From Eutypa lata (taxonomy: Eukaryota; Ascomycota; Sordariomycetes; Xylariales; Diatrypaceae): a stretch of DNA of 64,000 nt. Position 1 is the stretch's first letter. Each line of letters begins with the position of its first letter. Positions 9,901 to 23,200 of this stretch are shown piece by piece. Location of the stretch: positions 2,413,001 through 2,477,000 of the forward strand of contig JAKULF010000006.1 in the NCBI GenBank assembly GCA_022661535.1, read 5' to 3'. A program made the position numbers and the translations under genes. Below the pieces are notes generated by a model. It did no database searches, had not been told where the DNA came from, and saw nothing but the letters and a program-made list of their open reading frames with translations.

Positions 9901-12900
9901 AGTTGTGCCCCTTTTTAGTTCATACTCCACTTAGTTCATCATCTACAGTATCACGGTGAACGGTATCACTGCATTGCCACCAGAACAAATACGGTTCTGA
10001 TTTCGCAATATAGCATATGGGTGTCTTCATATTTGAGTTGAACAAATATTATATCTAGGTAGCTACATTTGGAAAGGAGACAGAGCTATTGCTTATTACA
10101 TGGGATAGATAGACCAATTAATATCTTCAATTACCTACGGTGAGAGAAACCAAGAAGGCGCATGTGTGTACCAAACTTTCATATCGTCGATAGCTTTCTG
10201 GGCTGAGGATAGAAGAGGGTCACGATGATGAATACATATCTAGGGAACTAGTCCGATTAATGACTTATCTCTGATACTCTGAAGGAGTATGAGGTATGGA
10301 TGTAAGACAATACAGTAGACTAAAGCTCCTTCAGACATGTGTTGAACTTGGAAATTTTGAAAACCTCATACATATTTACTATATGACTAACTACGGCATA
10401 TGCCCCTTACTTATTCATGATGACAGTAGTAAACCTTTAGGAGAAAAACACAATGATAAGAATTAACCGTGAATCCCCTCCTTTCCTTGTCGAGTGCTAT
10501 AACTGATGCTATCGTAGTATACGACAAGACCGTATTAAATAAATTAGTGGCATATATTTTTGAAGCAAGACGTGGCACTATAGTTCCTTTAGACCGGCAT
10601 CAACTCACTAGCTCGTGGACCTCTTCACTCAATACGTCGACAGGTCCAGATCTAAGGTATATGCAGTCTATTGCCTACCCAGGCCGTATTAAAACTCAAA
10701 TCTCACATGGCTATTCTCCTAAGACTACCTTTACTATAATATTACTGCCTCCCTTCAGAGGCGTACTTCGTAGTTACGACTTAGTGGTATTGTTCGTCAC
10801 TCGCAAAGATCAATGTCAAAGCATTAGCTGAGTATCCTTATCTTAATTTCTTTAGGCCCGGGGCCAACTTGGACAGTCAGAGTCCCAAATCCGTCCTGAT
10901 TATTGACATACAGTGCCAAGTCGGGAAGATTGGCCGGCTCGTCAAGTATTACCGCGTTATGTCTACGCTTGGATCTTGCCGCACCAATCTCGTGGAGGAT
11001 AGAAGTCAAAAAGGGCATGGGGCTTTGTATGAGCTGCTGGCATTGGTAGGAGTGGGTGGTTATCAAGTACCTCCAGTGTACGGCAAGGAAGAGGGAAATA
11101 GGAGCTATCAAGGACCCCAAGGTGAAAGCCATGAAAATGCCTACCGAGATAAGTTGAGCGGGGGTGTCACGTAGGTATACGCCAATACCCCTATCTGTAC
11201 TCTTTGGTGCCATCATTTGTCGCCTCGTTCAGCGCCTCAGTTACGCCAGTTCTCATCCACAGTTCGTGGGAAATGAAATTATTCCTCAACGTACACGATA
11301 ACACATGAGGATATCAAATAAATAGTAGGATTGATATATTTTATACGTGAAGATTATAGCAGTGCTATATATATATATATATATTTACACTTCAAAATGC
11401 AAGAACAAATAAATGAAAGCCCAGCAGACAGCCGGAGGTGTATGGACGCGGAAAAGCACTTGGGCCGAAATAATTCCCAGCAGAGACTGCCAACTCGCCT
11501 TGATACGCTTCCCGTGGCTACCATCCTCGCCGGCGAGCGGGTATAAGAGCTCGAGGAGCTCCTCCTCGTCTGTCGCTTCGACGGCAACCCACTGGGCCGG
11601 AGGAGCTATCAGCTGACTGCGCTACGAAGCCGAGTCACGGTTTTAAAAACGGCGGAGCCTTGGAGGCAGTCTGGTCTCTGGCAGATCTCGCGATGTAGAT
11701 GTAGACGGCGCGGTACGAGCCCGCGTGCGTCTCTTTTCGTGTCGTAGCCCCGGAAGCGCCTGAAGAGCTCACCCAGCTCGCAGCACCTAGGTATAGGTGG
11801 TGGGAGTTATGACTACTAGGAACTGTGTGAGTGAGTATTAATCTTTAGATAGTCAAATGGTTGGTAGTAACATACCTCAATATCTCAGGGTATATAGTTG
11901 TGGAACATTGTGGAGCGCCGATAGAGTTATCACAATAAATGCTAAAGGGGGCCATGAAATGGTAGTAGCATGCCAATTTTATGATACGAATAAGAGTCAT
12001 GAATGAACATACTTTTTCTCGGTTGGGATTTAAATGTCACCTTAATACAGTGCCGCTGCGTAGTATCGAATCTTGGTGCTGTGAACTATCTTGAGGACAG
12101 TAATCTCTTAAAACACGACTGGGCCATATTCCCATACTTCACAGTACCGCAAGCTTGTGCTGTATTCTCATGGCAGGTTATTGAGCTTAACACTTACCAA
12201 TTTAGAGCGTTTAAGGCAACAAATGCATCTCGTCAGAATCCTGCCAGAAATCTTAACACAATAAACGCACTAAAAGAAATAGCAAACTTACAATAGAGAG
12301 GGTTGACAAGCAATTTTAGAGAGCTCGATTAACGTTATATTGGAAATCATAAAACCTCGCAGACATAGATGCTGGAAGTGTATTTACACTTTACTTGCCC
12401 ATCAGTTATCCATAGGTACCTAGCTAGGTATTCTTAAAACCTCACATTTATGTCTATAATATAAATAGACCATTCTGTACTAAAGTCTGAGATACCGTCC
12501 TGGATGAAAGGCAGGTATGCAACCTTATATACCCCCCCCCCGTATGGGAGATTATTCATGACTAAACAGTAGAAAGTAATCAAAACTTGTTGCAGTTTAT
12601 GCAGGGATATTCTTCAAGTGCCGAGGGATGAAGACTTCATTATTTCATAATCCAGAGTTGAAAAATCACAATATTCTCATTTCATTGTGACTCGTAATGT
12701 TTGGTAGGCAGCTCAACGTCAATACCACCATCTCACTTAACGTTATTGAGTATCTTGCCAGATCTAATAATAGCCAAGCGAATACTGCACTTATAGCACA
12801 TATTCTACAAGTTACCCTCATACTTTACCTCCTTGTTACTCTCGATTGCGTTTAGCTGAAGGTGTTTGGTATTTTCTATGAAATTTGGATGGGGAAGACT

Positions 12901-14235
12901 TGTCTTGATCGTCGAGAATTTTGGAAGACGGACAGAATACACCCTTCCCCCCACGTTTAGACTTCTTCTAAAAGAATATGAATATGATGTATCAACCAAC
13001 AGACACTACCCCAGAGTGGATGGTATACGATGATGTCTTTGAGCGTCTAGGGAATATCGCTCGAGCTGTCGACGGTTAATATCAGTTGCATACAAATAAT
13101 CCTATACCTCAAATTTAGTGTATTTGTAATTCGAGACAACTAGCTCCTAGCAGGCTATTAGCCTCGCTGATTTCAAGTAAATAACGGAACAATACTGTAC
13201 ATGTAGCATATAGGGTGAAAATATAAAGACGAGCATAGTTATTTAGCTAGGGGTATTGTATGAATGGCAGCATATTGAACAATATAGGGACTTGGAAGAG
13301 GAAGAGCTATAAATAGAAAATGACGGCTGTGCAACACTTGCTACTAGTACATAAGCAACCACTATTATTAGCAACATATATGCATGGCTCGTGAAAAGTA
13401 GCTCATTTGTAAGTGTAGGTAAATATGAATACTAGTTAGATATCTATCTAAGGCAGTGGCGGTGAGGATACGCGTTTTGTGAGCCGAAACCAAGGTATGT
13501 GGCTCTTAATGACGAGATATCGCAGCTATTAACCATAGATTTCAAGCCGCCGATAGTCAGGCTTAGCAACACTCTACCAACGGAAGTTAATAGTGTTACT
13601 ATGCCCCGGTTAAAGGTGGAAGATTTACGCCCTTACTTCGCGGTTAGGCACCGGCTTTAAGCATTCTTGTCAGATACATACTGCGTCCCCTATCGGGTGT
13701 TTTGCCGACGACAGCGAGACTGGGGCTCTGGTAGTAAACATCATGGGGCAAAGGAATAGGCAAGATTTGCCACCAACTGCGGTTGTAGCGCGAGTTTATG
13801 AATCCTGCGCGGCATAGGCCTGGGGCTGAACCATCCACGGCTAGTCCGAAGTCTGCTGCAATGTCTTTACGCTACGGCATTATGTGAACCACCCCCAGGG
13901 CGTAAGAATCATTATGTACTGGATCTAAAGGCCTAGAACTACTAAGTCTACTTGAAGATGACTATCGGTCCCATTCTGTCTGATAGTGGAGATGGAGGTT
14001 TTGTTCAAGTATGATGCTTGAACTATTGATTACTTATGGACACCGGATCTTCGAGTGGAACTGTACTGGATTTCCTCGTCTAGACCATTATAGCAAGATA
14101 TACATGTCACGATGTCAAGAATGTTTTGGTAGAAGGTTCTCATTTGACTATTGCACAAGGTGTTTATAAACACGGTTGGGTGGGGGTACAAAGGAAATCT
14201 TTTTCTCTGCTAAGGGAGGATCATGATTGCCTTGT
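9901..14235. other. AT-rich gene-poor island
   Basis: This stretch is visibly more AT-rich than the flanking genes, with many in-frame stops on all frames and short repeats such as (TA)n at about 11367-11385. It looks like old repeat DNA decayed by mutation, possibly by repeat-induced point mutation (RIP). No transposase or reverse-transcriptase fragment could be read. A GC-richer patch at about 11,400-11,800 keeps short coding-like frames on the minus strand (for example EATDEEELLELLYPLAGEDG) broken by stops, and may be a gene relic. One intact ORF at 10824-11216 is listed separately. Confidence 0.5.
10824..11216 (-). CDS. Possible small membrane protein (130 aa), orphan
   Basis: An intact ATG-to-stop frame lies inside the AT-rich island. 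Residues of about 17-52 are hydrophobic (QLISVGIFMAFTLGSLIAPI, then SLFLAVHWRYLI) and could form one or two membrane spans. The rest is polar and ends near VQVGPGPKEIKIRILS. Two ATGs stand side by side at the start (11216 and 11213). I do not recognise a family. It may be an exon of a larger relic whose other parts lie near 11,400-11,700, or a chance frame. The fact that it stays open for 130 codons in stop-rich DNA is the only support. Confidence 0.3.
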   Translation of the reverse strand: MMAPKSTDRGIGVYLRDTPAQLISVGIFMAFTLGSLIAPISLFLAVHWRYLITTHSYQCQQLIQSPMPFLTSILHEIGAARSKRRHNAVILDEPANLPDLALYVNNQDGFGTLTVQVGPGPKEIKIRILS

Positions 14236-15171
14236 CTATTGAGCCTTCGAAGAGACGATTCCTATTGGCAGGGTTAGTTTGCTATTACGCAACTGCGACT
14301 TGACGATGGGAGCTTACTCTCGACGTCAGCGATGCTCTGTTGAAGGATCTGCTGAAGCGCCCTGGGGTTCTCGAGCTCCTTCTTGACTTTGTTGATGATG
14401 GACTCGGCCAGCTCCTTCTGCTGCCTCTGCTTCACCTGACTCTCGTATCGCACCCACGAATCCAGAACAGTCTTGGCCTCGGCGGCTAGGGCGGTGCTCT
14501 GCTCGAGCTCGAACGCCTTAGCCTCGAGCTGGGCAGTTTCCTATTCCCACAAATTAGTCTCCATGTAGTCCAAAAAAGGCATCCCGTTAATGCTGATGGG
14601 CATATGTACCTTGGAAACGGCGAACAGAGCCTTGGTAACGTCGACGACACCACCCATCTGCTGGACGTTCTCGATCCGGTCCTTCACGGCCTGCGTGTGG
14701 TCGGCACGGGCGGAGTTCAAGATGCCCTTGATCTTCTCGTTCTGGGCCTGGGCCCACTCCTTGTACATAGGGCCACCATACTTGATCAGAGCGCCCCAGA
14801 CGCTCAGCAGACAGAAGGCGACGACGGACTCCTCGTTGACGATGTAGTACTCGTTGCTGATGGCGTAGATGGACAGACCAGCAGCGGAGGACAGAATGGC
14901 GGACTTGGAGATGAGCGAGTTCCCGGGCAGGGCATCGATGATGGATTGCGCCTTGGTCTTAGCTGGGTCCTCGGGCACGTTGGACGCCGGACGGGCGGTG
15001 GTCAGGGAAGTCAAGGCCGGGAGTGTTCGCGGAGCGACGGAGGGGCGGAGACGGGCAGCCCCTGCAGTGATCGGTTTGTGAGCATTTAAACAGACCAATT
15101 GATGGAAGAGATAGCAGCTACACATGCGAAAATTACTTACCGAAGGCGGTTCTTGCCAAACGGGAGGCCAT
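14236..15171 (-). CDS. ATP4: Mitochondrial ATP synthase F0 subunit b (subunit 4)
   Basis: Minus-strand exons are 15171-15141, 15061-14610, 14540-14318 and 14261-14236 (243 aa). The protein forms the peripheral stalk that holds F1 to F0 in the inner mitochondrial membrane. The N-terminus MASRLARTAFGAARLRPSVA is a mitochondrial presequence. Two hydrophobic stretches (about residues 75-125, around SKSAILSSAAGLSIYAISNE and VAFCLLSVWGALIKYGG) anchor it, and a long charged helix follows. Splicing intron 2 (69 nt) joins FAVSK to ETAQLEAKAF. Intron 3 (56 nt, perfect CTAAC branch) joins ADVE to RIVSSKAQ, the usual family ending. Without that splice the tail is unrelated. It is divergent from NOC4, with 409 bp between starts. 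Confidence 0.93.
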
Positions 15172-15580
15172 TATATGAGAAATGATTGTGAGATGATGCG
15201 ATTCGGGGCTAGTCACCTGCAACGTTGCTGATGAGCTCAAGATTGAGTTTGAGGTTTTAATTCGGCTCAACCAAAGCTTCAACACCCGATCGGTAATTTA
15301 TCGGGTAATTGGCCAATTGTCATCTTCCTTAGTCTCTAAGTAGAATAGCTCTGATCTCTGAATGGCGATGGCCCACTAAAATTAATCTTTTATCTTGCAG
15401 CCCCAGAGCCCTTCTTTATCTTTGATGAAGTAGCCTTGCAGAAGTTAGATATTACATGTAGAACATTTTCTCTTTATAGGGTGTCTATGATACAGCAATC
15501 GTTTCGCATTAGCTGCCCACGATATACGACCGGCGTTGCGAAAAGTCTTTGACGAAGCGGAGAGTGTTTTATAGGCGGCG
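15172..15580. promoter_or_regulatory. Shared divergent promoter, ATP4 / NOC4
   Basis: The 409 bp between the two ATGs must hold both promoters. It contains the palindrome AATTGGCCAATT at 15307-15318, two abutting CCAAT boxes on opposite strands. CCAAT is the binding site of the HAP (NF-Y-like) complex, which is known to control respiratory genes in fungi. That it acts here is inference. Confidence 0.5.
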
Positions 15581-17281
15581 ATGCCTGCAGCAGTCAAGAA
15601 TGACTCCTTAAAAAGGAAACGAGAAAAGACATCCGAAAATACCAATAAGCGACCTAAGAGTGTAGAAAGCGCTAGCAGCGACGGTGATGACGACAACCCG
15701 CAAGCTGATATCTTGTTGCTCGAGAACGAGATTCTCGAGTCGAAGAAAAACTATAACAATATCACAGTACTCCTCGAGCTAGCTCAGAAAAAGGACGATG
15801 TAGAGACCATCCCGCTTGCATTGGTCTCGCTATGTCGCGTTTTCTTACGGTTGCTTGCATCTGGGAATATGACGAGGAGGACTGGCCAATCAGAGAAGGA
15901 TATTGTTGTCATACAATGGCTCAAGGGAAGGCTGGCAGACTACAAGCAGTTGGTCATTCGCGCTCTTGCTGAAGACGATCTAGCGTCGACTGCCCTAACT
16001 CTTGCTATGCGTATTCTCAAGGCTGAGAGCCAGTATTTGAGCGATAAGGGCGAGTACAACTTCCCTAAGGTATTCCTTAAGGATATTGTGGGAGCTTTGG
16101 TACAGGAAGGCTCCGAAGATGTCCGAGAGGAATTTTGTGAAAAGTTCTTGGGCGAATTTGCCGACGTACGTTTTTATGCTTTCAACGCATTGAAAGAGAT
16201 ACTCGTCGAGAGATCTTCAGCCTCGGATAATGAAGAGCTGTTTGACAGTGCCTTCGACATCCTAGCTTTCTTCGAGGATGTTCCCGAATCTAAGGATGAT
16301 CTAGGCGCCTTTTACGCTGACCCTCCGGCTAAGAAAGGCCACCCAGTAACTTCACTCACTCAGCAGAAAAAACAGGCCCAGGAAGCTTGGTTGGCCTTAC
16401 TAAACCTTGGCCCCGATCGTGATCAGAGGAAAAAGGTTCTTGAAATCATGACGAGGTCTATAACCCCGTGGTTCACCAGACCAGAGTTATTGATGGATTT
16501 CCTTACCGACTCGTATAACTCAGGGGGTGCAACTTCCCTGCTTGCACTTTCTGGTGTCTTCTATCTGATACAGGAACGTAATCTGGATTACCCATTATTC
16601 TACCGCAAGTTGTATTCATTATTAGACGCGGATATCCTGCATTCGAAACATAGGTCCCGATTCTTGAGATTGCTGGACACATTCCTTTCGTCAACACATC
16701 TTCCCGCCGTCCTCGTCGCAAGCTTTATCAAGAGGATAACGAGGCTCTGTCTCAACGCGCCACCTGCGGCTATCGTTGCTGTGATACCCTGGATATATAA
16801 CCTGTTCAAGAAGCACCCGCTGTGTACATTTATGATTCATCGGGAGACCCGAACTGCCGAGGAAAAAGAATCCATTGAAAATGAAGGACTTGCAGATCCC
16901 TTCATTGCTGATGAGGAGGATCCTATGGAGACACGAGCCATTGATAGCAGCTTATGGGAGGTGGTCCAACTACAGTCTCATTACCACCCGAACGTTGCCA
17001 CTATCGCGAAGATCATCTCGGAACAATTCACGAAGCAGACGTATAACGTCGAGGACTTCTTGGACCACTCGTATAGCAGTGTAAGTGAAACCAACCAACT
17101 TGTTGAGGCGACGTTTCTGTGTTACTAACTGGTAATCTAGCTTCTGGACGCGGAAATATCTAAACAGATCAAGAAGACCCCTGTTGTGGAGTTCATGATT
17201 CCTAAGAGAGTCTTCTTGCCCCATGATCCCTCTTCTGGCATTGAGGATAGTCTTATTACACGGCTATGGGACTTCCAGTGA
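15581..17281 (+). CDS. NOC4: Nucleolar complex protein 4 (Noc4/Utp19), CBF/Mak21 family
   Basis: Exons are 15581-17080 and 17141-17281 (546 aa). Noc4 works with Nop14 in the nucleolus in maturation and export of the small (40S) ribosomal subunit. The N-terminus is basic and acidic (KRKREKTSENTNKRPKSVES), typical of a nucleolar protein. Helical repeats fill the middle. The CBF/Mak21 (NOC) domain occupies about residues 300-480, with GVFYLIQERNLDYPLFYRKLY, SRFLRLLDTFLSSTHLP and AAIVAVIPWIYNLFKKHP as landmarks. The 60-nt intron (GTAAGT, CTAAC, CTAG) is needed to reach the conserved end VVEFMIPKRVFLPH...LWDFQ. Without it the frame stops early. Length matches the family. It is divergent from ATP4. 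Confidence 0.92.
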
Positions 17282-20200
17282 ATGCCTATTCAGATCTACA
17301 AAGGCATATGGAAGGCTGGTGTGATTGTATTGGGACCCGTAGACAGCCGACTTACGTTTCACAGCCACTCTGCTACTGAGTGAGCCTAGACATAGCCTTG
17401 CCATCAAAGTTTGCCACAGATCTGCGACTTCTACGCGTCCATGATCCCTTACGCGACATCAAATGAAATTCTCCGATGCACCTCTCGTTTCCAGAATTAG
17501 ACAATCTTTCTAGTGCTTCTTCGCAATGTCGTGTTACCACAACATTGCTCCTTCTACACACCAAGACGCGAGGTACCAGATGCGATCTGCTACACGACTT
17601 ACGTTCTCGCGCATATTCCGGTATCAACTTTCAGAGGACTCCACCTCACCCGACGTATCGGGAGGCGGGGAAGCACGATCCCGATCCTCGAGGAAGCCAG
17701 AGGATGCGCCGCTTAGCGCGGCATGACGATTCAGGGACCAGAAAGATACAATTGCCCTATAGAAAAAGGCTGCTGTAGTTCGATCGTCAATGGAAAACTG
17801 ACTGTTAACGACTCGTGCCCGGTACCGCATCACTTTCTGGTTGGTGACTCACGATTTACCAACAAACACCGAATTCGGGGGCTTTGACTTGTTGGAAGGG
17901 GCAACGAAGAGATATGAATCCCATTCTGGTTACTGCATACATATGTACAGATGGGACCTAGCAAAGTTTCATGTTTCAACTGCGATAAACTACTTAGTGC
18001 GACAAAAATAGTGCCCGATATAGCCGTTACGCGTGATGTCACTGGCGGTCAGTATGGGCGAGAGAGTATCTCAATTGTGTACACTAGGAGTGCAGGTATC
18101 CGGCAAGCAAGGGGCACATAGGAGCAAGCCCTAGGCGATTTGTTCGGATACGGATCAAGATGCACGACTATCCACCGAAAGAGGTGGCTTTACCAATTAG
18201 TAAATTTAGACTGACTCCCATGTGAATTTTCTTCGTCTGTGAAAATTGTACATGATAAGATCCATCCCATCTGCCCATATGCTCTTCTCCCAGATTCCTA
18301 AAAAATCATGAAACGGGTTCGCCCTGGCTTTCAGGCATTAATCGTCGTTTCGATCTGAATACTTGGGCCAGTCAAACAGGGCTGATTGGGTCCTGATGGA
18401 GAATACAGCTCTCACCGCTGCTATGACTCTTATTTTTTTCTTCCGATTTTGGTCAACTCCCAGACAAGCTCACACACACCTTGTTTACCAGACCCAGAAA
18501 AATCCCGGCTGAAAATTGATTCGAATGGCACTCGCTACCTGTATGATGGCTTTCATATGCTACTAGGAAAGTGTATGGTCCGTTGCACGTCGTGTGTGCT
18601 TGCTGGCCGCATAAAAGCCGGCCCGCGTATCACACCAGTCACAACCCAGATACAGTATAGCACAGTATATGAGGAGCTCGATGTTCGTGCCCGACGGCTT
18701 TGGCGCACCTTTTGGTACATCGGAACCACTTCCATAGTCGGTGAAGGCGCCTCTCTAACTGGCTTCAACCTGCTTGTACATATCGCGTATCTTTCCAAGA
18801 ACACCGTAGGCCTCACACGTGCGTGATCAAGTTCGGACTATCTGCCTGTAAACCTGACCATTCTCTCTGTGTGTGCATAATTTTTTTTTTTTGGTTTTGG
18901 TTTACTTTTGCTATAATTGTTGCATTTTATTCTCCTCTTCGACGTGACAACCGCGAACATCATCCCGTATTCAAAGGTCTTGGCGCATCCGTAAGAGGGA
19001 AGCATTGCGCCGCAGCGTGGAAAAGGTCAGCTCTAACTGGCAGGACTGGCGATGGAGGGAAAACAATTAAACCACCGTAACGCGCCAGGCGTGGCTGGGC
19101 TTTTGGCGGCCCGCCAGAGCTCGCGCCTTCGAGAGCCAATCACTTAGACAGGGCGAGCGAGATCTCGCGTTTGACCCCATCGCTGTGCTTGCGGAGGAGC
19201 GCTTAGTAACTTAGTTAGATGCTTCTTTTTACCTTTAAAGCAATTATTAGTTAGTGTATAACTACTGACACCATTATACATTATACATTGTACATTATAC
19301 GGAATGATCCTCTCGACTTTTCCTCATTAGAAAGAAAAAAAATGTAAGATAAGTGTCGTACACCTGTTCCCGCACGTGAGACCCCTCGACGGCCTACGTG
19401 GATATACGCGAATTCACCCTGGAGGTTTAGGCTCTACTACACTACAGCATTCTGCCTTGGTGCTGCTACTGCTGTTATTGTTGTTGGCGGCATCATGCCG
19501 ACAGGGCTTTCTTTCCCTTCTCGGGCTACTCGGGCACGAGTCGGAGTCCTATTTCCTGGAGATGGAGCACCGAACTGTTCATGAGATCGGGTCCAAGTGC
19601 GGGCCGGCCAGCCAGCATTGTTTAGGTTGTTTAGGTTGTTTAGATGACCTCGGTCTGGTGATCCTATTTGCCGTTTTTGTCAACCCATCTGTGGGAGACC
19701 GTCATCACTATCATCATCTACTTCCGCTCAAGGCGTTCCTTGCTCCGCAATCTCACTTAGCTATTCGTAGGTAAATTTAGATCCCGTTTGTTTGCGTGGT
19801 TGCCTTATTCACCTCAGCCTCAACCTTGAGTACGTAGACACCCAGTCGTGAGTGCGCAATGGGGCTGGGCGTGCGCCTGGTTGTTATTGCAGCGCGCGCA
19901 GCGCGTGTTATGTGAGTTAGGCAAGGGAGTGAGTGGTCCATCCTATGCTGCTGACCTTGGGACGAACTGGCGGTTCAGCTACATACCTAGGTAGATTGAC
20001 GATGATGCCGAGGGCCAATCGTGATGGCCTCGGGAGGCCCGCTATCGCGTGGGCAAGGCCCCCAGTGTTCGAATTCCCTCTTGTATCCATCCGTGAGAAT
20101 GCATGTGCTATATTGAGCCTTTGTTGTCCGTGCACATCTCAGACGTTCCAACATATGTTACGAGCCTTCCGTTTTAGAGAAGTTTCGTCCTCACCGCAAG

Positions 20201-23200
20201 TCGCGTCTGGAGGCGAAAAGAGAAAGAGAAAAAAAAAGAATAGAAGAAAAAAAAACATAGCATCGCGCCAGAGGAACGCGGCAGGGTTCCGGCGTGAAAC
20301 TATCGCGGCGTAGAGGATCTCTAACGCGCACTCCGTATCCACCATTAGCGGTCAAGCAGATACTCTCGTAACATCACTGGCTCGGTGGACATGAAATCTG
20401 CACATCAAAGGCAGCATAACCGCATTTGGAGACTAGAAAAGAGGACTAGACCCTTAGGTCTGACTGCAACTTGCGATGTTCCTCACGGTCGTCGAGGAAA
20501 CCTCCAACTATATTCGGAGATAGATTCTCGAAATGCTCAAGGGCTAATTCACTTTTTTACTACACTTTACGTAAACTACGGTTCAGATATCAAAAATCGA
20601 CTCCAGACCAAGTGCATGGGAATCGAGATCTGAACGGAGTACTTGCTCTCATCTCCCCCATAGAATGAAAAGTAAGATTGGAGAAATAATGGACAAAGGT
20701 GTATATGTCGAAGACGACATATGACGAAAAGTTACAGCTGTAAGAGCCTCAGATGCATTCAGGCTGCAAGTCTCACACCATCAATCAAGCCACACACGCG
20801 GTACCTAGGTATCATACAGATGAGAGAGCTTCCAGCCCAGGTCATGTGACAACAATGGGTGGATGGTTGGAATAAGCCGTTGGCATGTACGAAGTATTGA
20901 GTGGTAGCATCATCTCATCTCACACCATACGAGCGCTCCTCGGGATTAGGCACAGAGTTTATAGCTTTGCATTGAATGGCTTCATAGCTGTGTGTCCCGG
21001 AAGCATTCCGGAAAACAAGATCTAACCTTTTGCATGGCTAGTATAAGAGCATCAGGCTCTCCGTAACGACTTTGAATGGCCGAAGAGACTGACGATTAGA
21101 TGATTAGTACAGATGCCCATCAGGGCTATCACATGTAGTGTCGCAGGGCATCTCCAATAAGCTCATCGCTCCATCGGAAAAATAGCTTCTTCAGAGCAGC
21201 GACGCGCACTGCATCTACCTACCTGAGCTAGCGGACCTTGCGAGAGAGTATGAAGGTATTGAAGAGGAAGCTCTGCTTCAAAGTTTACTGGTAGGCGTGT
21301 ATATGTCACCCCACCCACATTTGGAGCAATAGGATGTTGGACATGGCTTTCAGTGGCTGTTAGTGGATGCGAGAGAGGTGCTCGTGGGCGCTGTTAGGTA
21401 GCAATTTGCAATTGCACCCAAGGCCGTCGATGCCCAACCTTCGCTCGGCAGCAGGGCTAAAGTATGCTAAGCATGTATGTATATGTATATGTATAGGCAT
21501 TGGTATAGGTAATAGGTAGCTAGTTATGTAGTTAGTCCAGTCTTACAGTAGTGGTAAGTGGTAGTTAGCTCCAGCGTGTGGGTATTTTCTCGAAGGCCCG
21601 TAACCTGTAACGGTTTCTTCTTTTTATCATTACTCCAAGTGACCCTTATCCTGCCACATTCTGCCCTATCCTGCCCTATCCGAACCTCACTAAAGGCCTT
21701 GTCCGGACTCAGGACTGTCAAACTACCGTTTTTTTTGGGATCTGTGTCGCAGGTCACCAAAGGCCGTCCCGTCGGCTTAGCGGCATTATTGTACGTCGCT
21801 TGACCGGGCCTGTCCAATTATACTTCGTTACCAGATCCTGGGCGGGGTTAAGGGAGTCTCTCTAAATTGTTACCTACAGACTCTGGCCGTTAAGCTAAAC
21901 TAACCAATACGGAATCTCATACTTTCCATAACCGTCCCGTCATGGCACGGTCTCCAAAAGGTCGATCTATTATCCATTGGACGAGCTTTCACCGATCCTC
22001 TAACAAGTCTACGATGCCCTGCCCTGCCCTGGGTTTATCGTGAGCGCAACGCTTTCTAATAAGTCTCACTCACTATGTAGAATTGTGAGGTTGGTATTGT
22101 ATGTATTGCAATTTGTACCTTACAGCAAGCAGGGAGGTCAGACAGCATAACGTTGGGTATTGTACCTACATGCACTTAATAGTAGAAATCAAGTTCAGAC
22201 AGTTGACTATTCAATGCTCTTCTCTCTTTGAGGAAGTTTAGTATGCAATAATAACCTGATATGTAGTATTAGCTAGATACTAAAATGTAGATACATCGTT
22301 GAGGAGACGAGAGAGAGTCTGCAGTCGCTTTACGAGTGGTCAGCATTTGCTTGGCTTCTCCAATGAATCGGAACGGCAGCCACACCCTTAATGGTGCTTC
22401 TCTGTATGCGGTGACCAACCCATCCCACACCCATCAACAAGCCCACCCGGGAACTGACGACAGCAATCCCGTTCGTCAGTCCTTGGTCTCGCGGACTTTG
22501 CCTTCCCCACTATCATGATAGAAGCTCACAGACACCCCCCGTTGTTGTAACTCTCCGCCCAGAAGACTGTGAGAGAGAATCCTGATAGAGACTGTCAGTC
22601 ATTGGAAAATCCTAAAGGACCTGGACCGGGCCTAACTGACCCCTTCTCTCTAAGAACCACAACCCTTCCCACATACCAGAGACCTAATCGCATCGCATTG
22701 CAATACACCCCATTCATATACATTAAGTAAGATATCAGAGCTTTATTGCTTTAGATATCGACCATTCTTCACACGCGCATATTTCTACAACCTATTGCAT
22801 TCCTCTCGGTCGTACGATCAGAGAGAGAGCGATTCCTATTACATTCACTCTATTTTTGCGTGATATCGTGTTGCAGGCTCATTGCCAAGAAGAGCGCACA
22901 ATACTGTACCTCTAAGACTTTTTTAGAGTATACAACCGAAGACTTGTAAGTTGTGACCGTTTTTTCCCCACCTTCTCTTTTCAAGGAATAGAAAGAAAAA
23001 AAAGTCCCGATTCTCCCGCAGCGCACCCCCCCCCCGTTCCCCACCAGCTGTACATCCATCCCTCCAAAGGTCCGTCTTATCATTCATTGCCATTGCATTG
23101 CACCTTTATTATCGACCTACCTCCATCCATATCTCAGACTATTTCCCCTCCATCATTTGTCTCTATACATACCTCCATACATTCACACACATACACATAC

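Noticed and set aside
17373..17833. Cluster of overlapping short frames on both strands
   Set aside because: Three plus frames and two minus frames compete with no splice pattern or family match; perhaps a relic but not supportable.
18386..18826. 146-codon frame on the plus strand
   Set aside because: It starts at TTG, has no recognisable domain, and an equally long frame exists on the other strand.
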